From Microcaldota archaeon (GTDB lineage: Archaea; Micrarchaeota; Micrarchaeia; Micrarchaeales; Micrarchaeaceae), in assembly GCA_021828155.1 (NCBI GenBank), contig JAKAST010000004.1:1-47039 (forward strand): DNA of 47,039 nucleotides, read 5' to 3'. Of the stretch, positions 1 to 7,061 are shown one piece after another. The notes beneath the pieces are model-generated. The model had not been told where the DNA came from and did no database searches. It saw only the letters and a program-made list of their open reading frames with translations. Position numbers and translations under genes: made by a program. The stretch's first letter is position 1, and each line of letters opens with the position of its first letter.

Positions 1-17
1 TAATAACAGAGCTCAGC

Positions 18-1037
18 ATGAATTCAAGGATATCAGTGGGAGAGCTGGCACGTAGGCTCGGCATGAGGAGGGAAAAGACGCTGTACAGGATAAATCAGCT
101 CAGGAAGGTCTACAGGATAAAGTACACCATAGAGATGAAACCCGACACGTTCGGATTCTCGCGCTACTTAATTCTTGCACGCTTCCCCCATGGCAAGCCA
201 GACCAGGAGAGGCTCAGGGCGCTTCTCGAGAAGAACCCGAGGGTGCAGCTTGCTGCAGTTGCGGAGGGCGATTACAACCTGCTGATATACGTGCTTGCCG
301 AGAGCAACACAGCATTGGAAGACATGGTCTATGAGATAAGGTCCAGTTCAGTATTCGCATCATCTCCGGGCACATGGAACATCAGCTACCTTATAGAGCC
401 GTACGGCTGGTACATGCCCTTCAGGGACGAGTTCTTCACCCTTTTGAAGGAGCGCATCTGGCGCAGGAGCAGGGACTCGCCGAGAAGGCAGCACGGCCAG
501 CTCCTTCAGAGCGAGTATGCAGTGATGAGGGAGTTAAACAAGGACGCAAGCACCAGCTTCAGCGACATAGACAAGGAGTACGGCCTCAAGGAGGGCAACG
601 CCCGCTACACCTACGAAAGGCTTCTAGAAAGACAGACAATAAAGAGACCAACAATCACAATGGAGGGCCTGCCAATAAAATACCTCAAGTTTATCTACCT
701 AGTGCAGCGCAATATCCCAGCTTTCAACAGCACCAGAATTGAGTACCTCAAGAACATCACAAAAGAGCTCCAGTACCCAACAAACAGGTATGCATATGTT
801 GCAGACGCGTCTGCGCCCTATGGCATCGTGCTTGTAGCGCCTGTATTTCAAGAGCAGGACCCTTATATGCTGCAAAAGGAACTTTCGGAAATGAAAGGCA
901 TTAGAGTAATTGGAGCATCTATAACAAGGGTGCTTATAGGATATTTCGGCCTGAGAAAGTTCAAGATGGAAGAGTCATCAAGTTACAAAGTAATGATAAA
1001 ACTCACAGATAAGAAGACAACAGAAACCGCACAGTAA
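18..1037 (+). CDS. Lrp/AsnC-like winged-helix transcriptional regulator
   Basis: Probable DNA-binding regulator of 339 residues. The N-terminal 45 residues form a winged helix (SVGELARRLGMRREKTLYRI), followed by a ligand-sensing-like alpha/beta region (about 50-130) resembling the Lrp RAM fold. A second helix-turn-helix lies near residues 165-215 and a further alpha/beta segment follows. Two HTH/RAM-like halves in one chain are unusual for simple Lrp proteins, but duplicated architectures occur in archaea. The frame stays open to the left edge of the window, so a start upstream of the ATG at 18 cannot be excluded. Regulon and ligand are unknown. The 3' end faces the micro-ORF array with only 11 bp between. 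Confidence 0.7.
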   Translation: MNSRISVGELARRLGMRREKTLYRINQLRKVYRIKYTIEMKPDTFGFSRYLILARFPHGKPDQERLRALLEKNPRVQLAAVAEGDYNLLIYVLAESNTALEDMVYEIRSSSVFASSPGTWNISYLIEPYGWYMPFRDEFFTLLKERIWRRSRDSPRRQHGQLLQSEYAVMRELNKDASTSFSDIDKEYGLKEGNARYTYERLLERQTIKRPTITMEGLPIKYLKFIYLVQRNIPAFNSTRIEYLKNITKELQYPTNRYAYVADASAPYGIVLVAPVFQEQDPYMLQKELSEMKGIRVIGASITRVLIGYFGLRKFKMEESSSYKVMIKLTDKKTTETAQ

Positions 1038-1048
1038 ATGTCAGGAAT

Positions 1049-1075
1049 TCAGCCTCCTCCTCCACTTCCTCCCAT
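1049..1075 (-). CDS. Gly-rich micro-ORF, array member 4 (MGGSGGGG)
   Basis: Eight codons plus TGA encode MGGSGGGG. It has its own copy of the promoter cassette: BRE/TATA-like GAAATATATTTAAAGC, then a block nearly identical to that of member 1 through GGTGAAACAG to the ATG. The spacer from member 3 is 96 bp. The TGA lies 11 bp from the stop codon of the converging Lrp-like gene. Confidence 0.4.
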   Translation of the reverse strand: MGGSGGGG

Positions 1076-1105
1076 CTGTTTCACCAGTTACGCTTGTATG
1101 ATAAG

Positions 1106-1121
1106 CTTTAAATATATTTCT
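1106..1121 (-). promoter_or_regulatory. TATA/BRE-like promoter of micro-ORF member 4
   Basis: On the minus strand the sequence reads GAAATATATTTAAAGC. A purine-rich BRE-like element directly precedes a TTTAAA TATA box. The predicted start, about 25 bp downstream, falls at the GGTGA ribosome binding site. The equivalent box for member 1 lies at about 1343-1355 (GAAACGCGTTTAAAGC). The conserved spacing in both copies supports a real promoter. Confidence 0.5.
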
Positions 1122-1171
1122 AATCCAGCCATTCCCACTTCTGCTGCCCTTATGGTCTCTACTGCAACTAT

Positions 1172-1198
1172 TCAGCTTCCTCCTCCACTTCCACTCAT
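1172..1198 (-). CDS. Gly-rich micro-ORF, array member 3 (MSGSGGGS)
   Basis: Eight codons plus TGA encode MSGSGGGS, in the same frame as the other members. The upstream spacer (39 bp) ends in a GTGGGACA segment, so the ribosome binding site is weaker than the GGTGA of the other three. It is probably co-transcribed with members 1 and 2 if the array is expressed. Confidence 0.33.
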   Translation of the reverse strand: MSGSGGGS

Positions 1199-1237
1199 TG
1201 TCCCACTATTCAGTCTTAATCTATCAGTAGATACAAT

Positions 1238-1264
1238 TCAGCTTCCTCCTCCATTTCCTCCCAT
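1238..1264 (-). CDS. Gly-rich micro-ORF, array member 2 (MGGNGGGS)
   Basis: Eight codons plus TGA encode MGGNGGGS. GGTGA is five bases upstream of the ATG, in the 21-bp spacer after the TGA of member 1. No separate TATA box is visible, so it would be the second cistron of a transcript starting before member 1. Codons differ from the other copies at the fourth residue (Asn) while the Gly/Ser pattern and length are kept. Confidence 0.38.
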   Translation of the reverse strand: MGGNGGGS

Positions 1265-1285
1265 CTATTTCACCACTATGACTAT

Positions 1286-1312
1286 TCAGCCTCCTCCACT
1301 TTGTCCTCCCAT
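1286..1312 (-). CDS. Gly-rich micro-ORF, array member 1 (MGGQSGGG)
   Basis: Eight sense codons plus TGA on the minus strand encode MGGQSGGG. GGTGA sits five bases before the ATG. A TATA-like TTTAAA with an upstream purine-rich BRE-like GAAA lies about 35 bp before the ATG, which would start transcription close to the GGTGA. It is one of four same-length, same-frame micro-ORFs in this interval. Translation is inferred only from these signals. No family is known to me. Confidence 0.4.
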   Translation of the reverse strand: MGGQSGGG

Positions 1313-1421
1313 CTGTTTCACCAATTACGCTTGTATGGTAAGCTTTAAACGCGTTTCTTTACACCTGCTTCCTGACGTTCTGCAGCCCTGAGCCTTCCGG
1401 CATGCAGTCAAAATGGGGGTT

Positions 1422-1448
1422 GGAGCCTGCCTGTAGGGGGCAGGCTCC
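1422..1448 (-). terminator. Perfect 10-bp hairpin after the HTH gene
   Basis: GGAGCCTGCC and GGCAGGCTCC form a perfect 10-bp stem around a 7-base loop, five bases past the stop codon of the minus-strand HTH gene. No strong T-run follows, so termination is likely but not certain. It would separate the HTH gene from the micro-ORF array on the same strand. Confidence 0.5.
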
Positions 1449-1452
1449 GTCC

Positions 1453-1989
1453 TTACTGTGGGGGTGAAACAATTAGCAGGTTGGTCGCCTTGCCAGCATC
1501 ATATTTGTAATAGACCTTGTGGCCTAGCTGAAGGCGCTCTATGGCGCCCATCTTGTGAAGCCTGTTGAGCCTCGCGCTCGCCGCGTTGCGGCCGTTGTAG
1601 CCCATGCGCTTCCTTATATCGTCGGCGCAGGCCATGCTGTTCTGCGAGAGCTGTATAGCCTGCAGGATCTTTGCGTCGACGTTGCTGATCGGCAGCTCCT
1701 TTACCGGGTCCTTCGCTGCCTTGACCTCTGTTTCATCTTCCTCTTCAACTGGCTCGCTCACAACGTTCTCCACCCTTGCAAGCATCTCGGACATACTGCT
1801 GAGTAACATTGTTGTGCGCTTGTTCTCATCTATCATGTACTTAAGAAGCGTAAAGAGCTGCGAGCTGGTCTTGTCGCTGCTCTCCTTCTCGGCCATCAGG
1901 CTCTTCATGTTTTCGTTTATGGCAGAAAGGTCGGAGAGCTGGCGCTTTATCCTGGTGAGCTCCGCAACCGCAACTTTCCTTTTGTCCAT
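1453..1989 (-). CDS. Coiled-coil winged-helix regulator
   Basis: A 178-residue protein. The N-terminal half (about 8-75) is charged and heptad-like, so probably a coiled coil for oligomerisation. An acidic linker (about 80-92) follows, then a C-terminal winged helix (about 98-165) with the recognition region YNGRNAASARLNRLHKMGAI and a wing ending in KVYYKYD. It resembles MarR/ArsR-type HTH domains in general form but I cannot name a family. A GGTG ribosome binding site precedes the ATG. The leader contains two identical palindromes (2026-2055), so autoregulation is likely. The same-strand micro-ORF array lies immediately downstream. Confidence 0.65.
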   Translation of the reverse strand: MDKRKVAVAELTRIKRQLSDLSAINENMKSLMAEKESSDKTSSQLFTLLKYMIDENKRTTMLLSSMSEMLARVENVVSEPVEEEDETEVKAAKDPVKELPISNVDAKILQAIQLSQNSMACADDIRKRMGYNGRNAASARLNRLHKMGAIERLQLGHKVYYKYDAGKATNLLIVSPPQ

Positions 1990-2025
1990 CGCACCACGAG
2001 CCTGTCACGAAACAAATATGCACCT

Positions 2026-2055
2026 ATCATGATCCGCACATGTAAGAATCATGAT
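2026..2055. promoter_or_regulatory. Paired ATCATGAT palindromic operator
   Basis: Two identical 8-bp palindromes (2026-2033 and 2048-2055) have centres exactly 22 bp apart, about two helical turns. They lie between the predicted transcription start (about 2063) and the start codon of the minus-strand HTH gene. This is the geometry expected for two dimers of a repressor on one DNA face. Confidence 0.5.
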
Positions 2056-2083
2056 TGAGTCACGGTAAGTAAGTGAAAATACA

Positions 2084-2096
2084 CCTATAAAAAGCT
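2084..2096 (-). promoter_or_regulatory. TATA box of the HTH gene
   Basis: Minus strand CGAAAGCTTTTTATAGG: a BRE-like CGAAAG next to a TATA box. It predicts a start near 2063 and a leader of about 75 bases that contains both ATCATGAT operators. Confidence 0.45.
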
Positions 2097-2123
2097 TTCG
2101 CAGGCGCGCGCATAAGGGCGGAT

Positions 2124-2148
2124 TAGCGGAATGCCCGCTGTTCCGCTA
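2124..2148 (-). terminator. Hairpin downstream of nop5
   Basis: TAGCGGAA and TTCCGCTA form an 8-bp perfect stem with a 9-base loop, 17 bp beyond the nop5 stop codon. It is a likely transcript end for nop5, although no long T-run follows. Confidence 0.4.
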
Positions 2149-2165
2149 TTTCTACGACGACAGGC

Positions 2166-3080
2166 TTACCTGGCCTGCGTCCCGCGCCAATTCCTTTTGC
2201 CCGGGCCCCTGTTGAAATCGCGCCTCCCGCCGCGGGGCCTGTAGTAGCTCTGCTTGGGCTTTTCCCTCTGCGGAGCCTCGTCTATGCGCCTTATGCTCTC
2301 ATCGAGCTCCTTGAGCAGCTTGTCGGCTATCTGGTTCTTTGTGAAATAGTCTGCCTTAAGCGCTATGGCTATCTTACCCGCGTACGCCCTCGCATACCTG
2401 CCGCGCAGGTCGCGCCTGCCAGCATTGATCCTTGGCAGCTTGAACAGCACGCCGTACTTCGGGGGCTTGCTGCCGTACTTTATGTGCTTGAAGAGTGCCT
2501 TCTCCGCGCCGAGCAGCTGTATAGTGCTCGCGGGCATCATGGCCAGCCTCTCCATGGAGCCGGCCTTCGCGAGCAGCTCCGCGGCTATCTTCTCGTCGGT
2601 GAGTTTTGTGGTGTTTGGAAGCAGCCTCTCAGACGCCACCTTGAGATAGGCCTCGATGCTCTTCAGCGCTGCGCCCATGTCCTTGCACATGTGGGCGTAG
2701 CCTATGAGCGCCGCCTTCTCGTCGCCGTTCATCTGCCTGCCTATTGTCGCGGTGGCCTTCGAGTATATGCTATCAGCCCTCTCTTCGTCCTTTACTACGG
2801 CAAGTATGTTCTCTTTCGTGACAGATGACTTGTCGTTGAGTGCTATGGCCAGTTCTGCCAGCGAGTCTGGGTTGCTCATCCTGACCTCGGGGAAGTAAAT
2901 GCCATACCACTCAGTGAGCCGCTCATAAGCCAAGTTGTAGGACTTGCTGGTTTCCCTGTAGGCGTTGACGGCCTGCATGAGCGCGTATTCCTCGCTGGTG
3001 TAGGCGTTCTTTATGCCCTCTTTCGCGGCCTTGAGCATGCGCTCCCGAAGCTCGTCGATGTTTCTCCTCTCTGCCAACAT
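2166..3080 (-). CDS. nop5: Nop5/Nop58-family protein of box C/D sRNPs
   Basis: Scaffold protein that joins L7Ae-bound box C/D guide RNA to fibrillarin for rRNA/tRNA 2'-O-methylation. The Nop-domain signature is clear: GAEKALFKHIKYGSKPPKYG followed by VLFKLPRIN and a GRYARAYAGK stretch. The middle is helical (coiled-coil-like) and the tail (last 40 residues) is Arg/Gly/Tyr-rich, suited to RNA contact. I chose the ATG at 3080 (304 aa): GGGTG lies just upstream and a TATA box (3113-3123) places the transcript start downstream of the alternative ATG at 3110. Fibrillarin, often adjacent in archaea, is not in this window. Confidence 0.9.
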   Translation of the reverse strand: MLAERRNIDELRERMLKAAKEGIKNAYTSEEYALMQAVNAYRETSKSYNLAYERLTEWYGIYFPEVRMSNPDSLAELAIALNDKSSVTKENILAVVKDEERADSIYSKATATIGRQMNGDEKAALIGYAHMCKDMGAALKSIEAYLKVASERLLPNTTKLTDEKIAAELLAKAGSMERLAMMPASTIQLLGAEKALFKHIKYGSKPPKYGVLFKLPRINAGRRDLRGRYARAYAGKIAIALKADYFTKNQIADKLLKELDESIRRIDEAPQREKPKQSYYRPRGGRRDFNRGPGKRNWRGTQAR

Positions 3081-3232
3081 AACACCCAAGAATAGTAAGT
3101 ATGGCTGCAAACCTTAATAAATTGGTTGCGGTGGGCCGCCGAACTACAAGCGGGCAGCACCCGGTGCCAATGCCGCAATACAGCTGCAATCCTTTAATAT
3201 TGTTGCGGCAGATTCTATAGTGCGTGTTGCGC

Positions 3233-4732
3233 ATGGACATGGAGGAGCTTGTAGCGTTCGCAAAAAGGCGGGGCCTGTTCTGGCCCAGCGCCGAAATATA
3301 CGGCGGTGCGGCCGGCACCTACGACTACGGTGACGTTGGCGCACTGCTCAAGCGGAACTGGGAGAACGCATGGCTGGCGTACTTCGTCGACACCAATCCG
3401 GACTATCACCTGATAGAGGGCGCGGGCATACTGCCCGAGGCACCATTGGTATTCTCGGGCCATGCCGCGAAGTTCAATGACATTGTTGTAGAATGCTCAA
3501 AGTGCAATACCTTTTATAGGGCGGACATACTGCTCAGGGACTCCGGCGTGGCTGTGTCGGAAGGTGCGGGCCCGGCAGAGATAGACAAGGCGCTGAAGGA
3601 GCACCAGGTTAAGTGCCCCCACTGCAAGTCGACCGCCTGGATGCCGTCGAAGCCGTTCAACATGATGATGGACGTCGGCCTGGGTCCGGAGCGCTCAATA
3701 AAGGGCTACCTCAGGCCCGAGACTGCTCAATCCGCATACCTAAACTTCTTCAGGGAGTTCAACGTGCTGCGCAAGAGCCTGCCGCTCGGCCTTGCAATAA
3801 TAGGCAGGGCGTTCAGGAACGAGATATCGCCGCGGCAGGGGCTCTACAGGATGCGCGAGCTTGTGCAGGCGGAGCTGCAGATATTCTTCGACCCTGAGAT
3901 CTGGAAGGTGGACTTCAAGGGCATTTCAGGCAGGGAGGTGAGAGTGCGCTTATACGGGAAGACAGCCGACGAAACCATTACGCTCGGGGAGCTTGTCGAG
4001 AGGCATGGCATACCCGAGTTCTACGCCTACCACATGGGCTTGATAGACACGTTCTACAGGGACGTCATAGGCGTGCCCTCGGAAAAGCTGAGGTTCCTTG
4101 AGAAGGGCGGTAACGAGAAGGCGTTCTACAACAAGGTGCACATGGACATAGAGGTGTACGTGGAGAGCTGGGGCGGCTTCAGCGAGGTGGCAGGGCTGCA
4201 CTACAGGGGCGACTACGATCTGACCCAGCATTCGAAGGGCTCAAAGCAGGATCATTCTGTACTCGTGAACGGCAAGAAAGTTATGCCCAACGTGCTGGAG
4301 CTGAGCTTCGGCGTTGACAGGAACGTGTGGATGCTTGTCGACGTGTTCTACGCCAAGACTGATGGCAGGTCCGTGCTGCAGATAAAGCCGTTCCTGGCTC
4401 CGTTCAAGGCTGCAATCTTCTCCCTGCAGAAGGAGCCGGAGCTTGAGAAGGCTGTCGATGGTATATACAAGGAGCTGAGGCCGCATCTGAAGCTGTTCCT
4501 CGACCAGTCGGGCTCCATAGGCAGGAGATATGCTAGGATGGATGAGATAGGGACGCCGTTCTGCATAACTGTAGACTACGACACGGTGAACAAGGATTCG
4601 CCCGACTACGGCACGGTTACCGTGCGCTCCAGGGACGACAGGAAGCAGGTCAGGCTCAAGACCTCAGAGGTTCTAGATTACATAAAGAAAGCAACCTCAT
4701 TTGATCCATACGGCTTCTTCAGCTTCGGCTGA
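3233..4732 (+). CDS. glyS: Glycyl-tRNA synthetase (archaeal/eukaryotic alpha2 type)
   Basis: Class IIa synthetase charging tRNA-Gly. Visible are motif 2 (FRNEISPRQGLYRMRE), motif 3 (SFGVDRNVWMLV) and a likely zinc site made of CSKC and CPHC pairs in the catalytic-domain insertion. The C-terminal anticodon-binding domain ends in a normal fold. About 499 residues is somewhat short for the family. A TATA-like TTTAATAT at 3192-3199 implies a nearly leaderless message, which favours ATG 3233 over the in-frame GTG at 3224. The stop overlaps the next start by one base (TGATG), so ogg is probably translated from the same mRNA. Confidence 0.93.
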   Translation: MDMEELVAFAKRRGLFWPSAEIYGGAAGTYDYGDVGALLKRNWENAWLAYFVDTNPDYHLIEGAGILPEAPLVFSGHAAKFNDIVVECSKCNTFYRADILLRDSGVAVSEGAGPAEIDKALKEHQVKCPHCKSTAWMPSKPFNMMMDVGLGPERSIKGYLRPETAQSAYLNFFREFNVLRKSLPLGLAIIGRAFRNEISPRQGLYRMRELVQAELQIFFDPEIWKVDFKGISGREVRVRLYGKTADETITLGELVERHGIPEFYAYHMGLIDTFYRDVIGVPSEKLRFLEKGGNEKAFYNKVHMDIEVYVESWGGFSEVAGLHYRGDYDLTQHSKGSKQDHSVLVNGKKVMPNVLELSFGVDRNVWMLVDVFYAKTDGRSVLQIKPFLAPFKAAIFSLQKEPELEKAVDGIYKELRPHLKLFLDQSGSIGRRYARMDEIGTPFCITVDYDTVNKDSPDYGTVTVRSRDDRKQVRLKTSEVLDYIKKATSFDPYGFFSFG

Positions 4733-5649
4733 TGCCCATGCACGAAACTCTATCCGCAACAGGGATTGGCGTCTCTCTGTTCGACCTTAGGCACACCTTC
4801 GAGAGCGCCCAGCCTCTGACGTTCTATGCCGAATACAATGCGCAGAGCAACACGCTCACATACACGAGCGGCGCCCACATAATAAATGTCGGGGCGAGCG
4901 GAGGCGTAGAGAAGGGCACGTTGCTTGTCGTGAGCAAGGATCTCGGCTACTCCGTCGCGGAGGTAACGAGGCGCTTCCGGCTCAGTGACAACATGCGCAG
5001 CGTATACAAGCGCATATCAACTGACAGCTTCATGCGTGCCAGCATAGAGAGGTACAAGGGCATGCGCCTCACCCTTAACGATCCCTGGGAGACAACCCTG
5101 TGCTTCATAATATCGCAGTTCAACAACGTCAAGCGCATAGGGCTCATAACGAAGAACGTAGTGCGCACGTTCGGGCCTGCGATAAAGGGCGACAATGACA
5201 ATGTCATTGCCCATTCGTTCCCGGGCTCGGGAGATTTGGCGCACGCTACCATCAAGGAGCTCATGGCTTGCGGCGCCGGCTTCAGGGCGAAGTACATAAA
5301 GGAGGCCGCAGAGTACTGCACCAACAACCTGAGCCTGCAGGGCCTGCGCTCGAAGGGCCACGACGAGCTGAAGGAGGAACTTATGGGCATAAGCGGCGTA
5401 GGTGACAAGGTGGCCGACTGCATAGCGCTTTTCGGCTACGGCGACACCCGTGCATTCCCCGTAGACGTGTGGATGCAGAGGGCTATGGAGCGCATGTACT
5501 TCAAGGGCAAGAAGACCGGTGTAAGGAAGATCCATGAGTTCGCGGACAAGCGCTGGGGCGCATATTCGGGGTTCGCGCAGCAGTACATCTACCACTACGC
5601 GAGGAATGCGCGCATTGGAGTGGATGCCAAGCCGCGACTGGGCAAGTAA
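4732..5649 (+). CDS. ogg: 8-oxoguanine DNA glycosylase/AP lyase (Ogg1-like)
   Basis: Base-excision repair enzyme removing 8-oxoguanine and nicking the abasic site. It has the OGG-type N-terminal beta region and a helix-hairpin-helix-GPD core: GISGVGDKVADC carries the Schiff-base lysine (about K226) and AFPVDVW holds the catalytic aspartate (about D245). This layout matches eukaryotic-like OGG1/AlkA relatives rather than the short archaeal Ogg2/AGOG forms. At 305 residues it is full length. It starts on the last base of glyS, so the two genes are coupled, with no evident functional link. Confidence 0.88.
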   Translation: MPMHETLSATGIGVSLFDLRHTFESAQPLTFYAEYNAQSNTLTYTSGAHIINVGASGGVEKGTLLVVSKDLGYSVAEVTRRFRLSDNMRSVYKRISTDSFMRASIERYKGMRLTLNDPWETTLCFIISQFNNVKRIGLITKNVVRTFGPAIKGDNDNVIAHSFPGSGDLAHATIKELMACGAGFRAKYIKEAAEYCTNNLSLQGLRSKGHDELKEELMGISGVGDKVADCIALFGYGDTRAFPVDVWMQRAMERMYFKGKKTGVRKIHEFADKRWGAYSGFAQQYIYHYARNARIGVDAKPRLGK

Positions 5650-5689
5650 TAAATATCTTCGAGAGCCCTATCAACCTGGAGGGTGGGTC

Positions 5690-6754
5690 ATGCCTGGCAT
5701 AACCAAGCTGATGGGCCTTGCGGCTACAGCTCTGCAGAGCAACTTCTCGCAGCTCAAGAAGCCATACAAGCTGAACTTCGCCATCACGTACTGGTGCCAG
5801 AGCAGGTGCCTCTCGTGCAACATCTGGCAGTTCAAGCCCAAGGGCGAGCTAACCATCGATGAGATACGCGAGTTCGCCAGGAAGAACAGGTCATTCAGGT
5901 GGATAGAGCTCACCGGCGGCGAGCCGTTCCTCAGGCCTGATATAGTCGAGATAGCAAGGGCCTTCCACGAGACCTCCAAGGGTCTCTACGTAATGACAAT
6001 ACCGACCAATTCGCTCTGCAGCCATGAGATGGTGGTGAGGCGCGTCGAGGAAATCCTCAATCTCGGAATACCGCGGCTTGCAGTAACGGTGAGTCTGGAC
6101 GGCTACCGCGAGCTGCACGACAAGATACGCGGAGTGCCTGGCAACTACGACCGCGCCATAGAGATGTTCAAGCGCCTTAAGGAACTCTCCAGGCATCACA
6201 GGAACCTCTACGCGGTGTTCGGCTACACCATGAGCAAGTACAACCAGTGGCAGCTGGAGCGCACGTACACAGAGGTAAAGAAGGCCATACCATCAGTGAC
6301 GCGCAACGACTTCCACATAAACGTGGCGCAGACATCGTCGAACTACTACGGCAATTCCGAAATGAGCCTGGTGGCCGACAACGAGGCTACGGTGCGCGAA
6401 CTCTCGGCCTTCGTGTCGATGCGCAGGCGCGAGTTCGGCATTATAGGCATTGTGGAAAACGCATTCCTGCGCACGCTCCTCCAGTACCTCAAGACAGGCG
6501 AGATGCCGCTGAGGAGCCGCAGCTTGGATGCATCATTTTTCCTCGACAGTTACGGCAGCGTATTTCCGTCTATAATGTGGGACAGGAAGATAGCCAACCT
6601 GCGCGAGATAAACTACGACGTGTCGAGCGTCTGGCGCAGCGAGCTGGCCAACGAGGTGCGCAGGGACATAGCTGAAGGCAAGGAGCCCAAGCAGTGGACC
6701 GCGTGCGAGGCCTTCCAGTCATTGACAGGAAGGATCACAAGCCTGATAAGATAG
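5690..6754 (+). CDS. Radical SAM protein
   Basis: Iron-sulfur enzyme using S-adenosylmethionine to make a 5'-deoxyadenosyl radical. The cluster motif is C-x3-C-x2-C (CQSRCLSCNIW, near residue 40), followed by the SAM-binding ELTGGEPFLRPD segment and a TIM-barrel-like pattern (SLDGYRELHDKIRG). It lacks a clear cysteine-rich SPASM tail; one Cys remains near the C terminus. The closest general resemblance is to MoaA/PqqE-like group members. The substrate is unknown. Start chosen at ATG 5690 because GGAGGGTGG lies just upstream and a TATA-like TAATAAATAT sits at 5647-5656; the open frame further upstream overlaps ogg. Confidence 0.85.
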   Translation: MPGITKLMGLAATALQSNFSQLKKPYKLNFAITYWCQSRCLSCNIWQFKPKGELTIDEIREFARKNRSFRWIELTGGEPFLRPDIVEIARAFHETSKGLYVMTIPTNSLCSHEMVVRRVEEILNLGIPRLAVTVSLDGYRELHDKIRGVPGNYDRAIEMFKRLKELSRHHRNLYAVFGYTMSKYNQWQLERTYTEVKKAIPSVTRNDFHINVAQTSSNYYGNSEMSLVADNEATVRELSAFVSMRRREFGIIGIVENAFLRTLLQYLKTGEMPLRSRSLDASFFLDSYGSVFPSIMWDRKIANLREINYDVSSVWRSELANEVRRDIAEGKEPKQWTACEAFQSLTGRITSLIR

Positions 6755-6770
6755 CAGATAAAATAGCAGT

Positions 6771-6787
6771 GGCAGGCAGAGCCTGCC
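6771..6787 (+). terminator. GGCAGGC/GCCTGCC hairpin after the radical SAM gene
   Basis: A perfect 7-bp stem with a 3-base loop, 16 bp beyond the stop codon. The stem sequence resembles that of the hairpin at 1422-1448. It is a likely transcript end or RNA-stabilising element. Confidence 0.4.
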
Positions 6788-6799
6788 AATAAAGCAATT

Positions 6800-6847
6800 C
6801 CCGCATAGCAAAACAAAAAGCCAAGGCCTGTGATTGCTTGATGCGGG
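6800..6847. other. Long imperfect stem-loop between converging genes
   Basis: CCCGCAT pairs with ATGCGGG, and the adjoining AGCAA with TTGCT, with a two-base bulge. An inner GCC-AA-GGC hairpin is possible. It lies between the 3' ends of the radical SAM and DUF1059 genes. It could be a bidirectional terminator or a small structured RNA. No promoter is convincing. Confidence 0.35.
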
Positions 6848-6878
6848 CAACCTAATTTTCTATACTGCGTTTTTGCTC

Positions 6879-7061
6879 TTAGTCTGATTCGTCCTTTACG
6901 GCGGCCTCGATCTTGGCCATAGTCTCTTCGTCTATATGCTCCATGTTGTGCGCCGTTTTGGCGTGCTCCGCCACCTTCTGCATCAGCTCGTCCTCGCTGT
7001 CCGCCTTTGCCGTGAAGTCGCACTCAAGGCCTATGTCTCTGCATGCAAATGTCTTTGCCAT
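6879..7061 (-). CDS. DUF1059-family small protein
   Basis: A 60-residue protein that matches the DUF1059 pattern: N-terminal FACRDIGLECDF with two cysteines (positions 7 and 14), then an acidic helix EDELMQKVAEHAKTAHNM. The function of this family is not established; the paired cysteines and histidines suggest possible metal binding or redox chemistry, which is inference. GGTGA precedes the ATG and a TATA-like ACTTAAATT lies at about 7085-7094. Confidence 0.75.
   Translation of the reverse strand: MAKTFACRDIGLECDFTAKADSEDELMQKVAEHAKTAHNMEHIDEETMAKIEAAVKDESD

Noticed and set aside
1038-1391. Plus-strand 117-codon frame rich in proline repeats (PPPPLPP)
   Set aside because: It starts directly on the base after the Lrp-like stop codon, has no ribosome binding site of its own, and its repeats are the complement of the minus-strand micro-ORFs, which carry promoters and GGTGA signals.
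5534-5689. Upstream extension of the radical SAM frame
   Set aside because: It overlaps ogg, and the ATG at 5690 has a strong GGAGGGTGG site and the expected family N-terminus.
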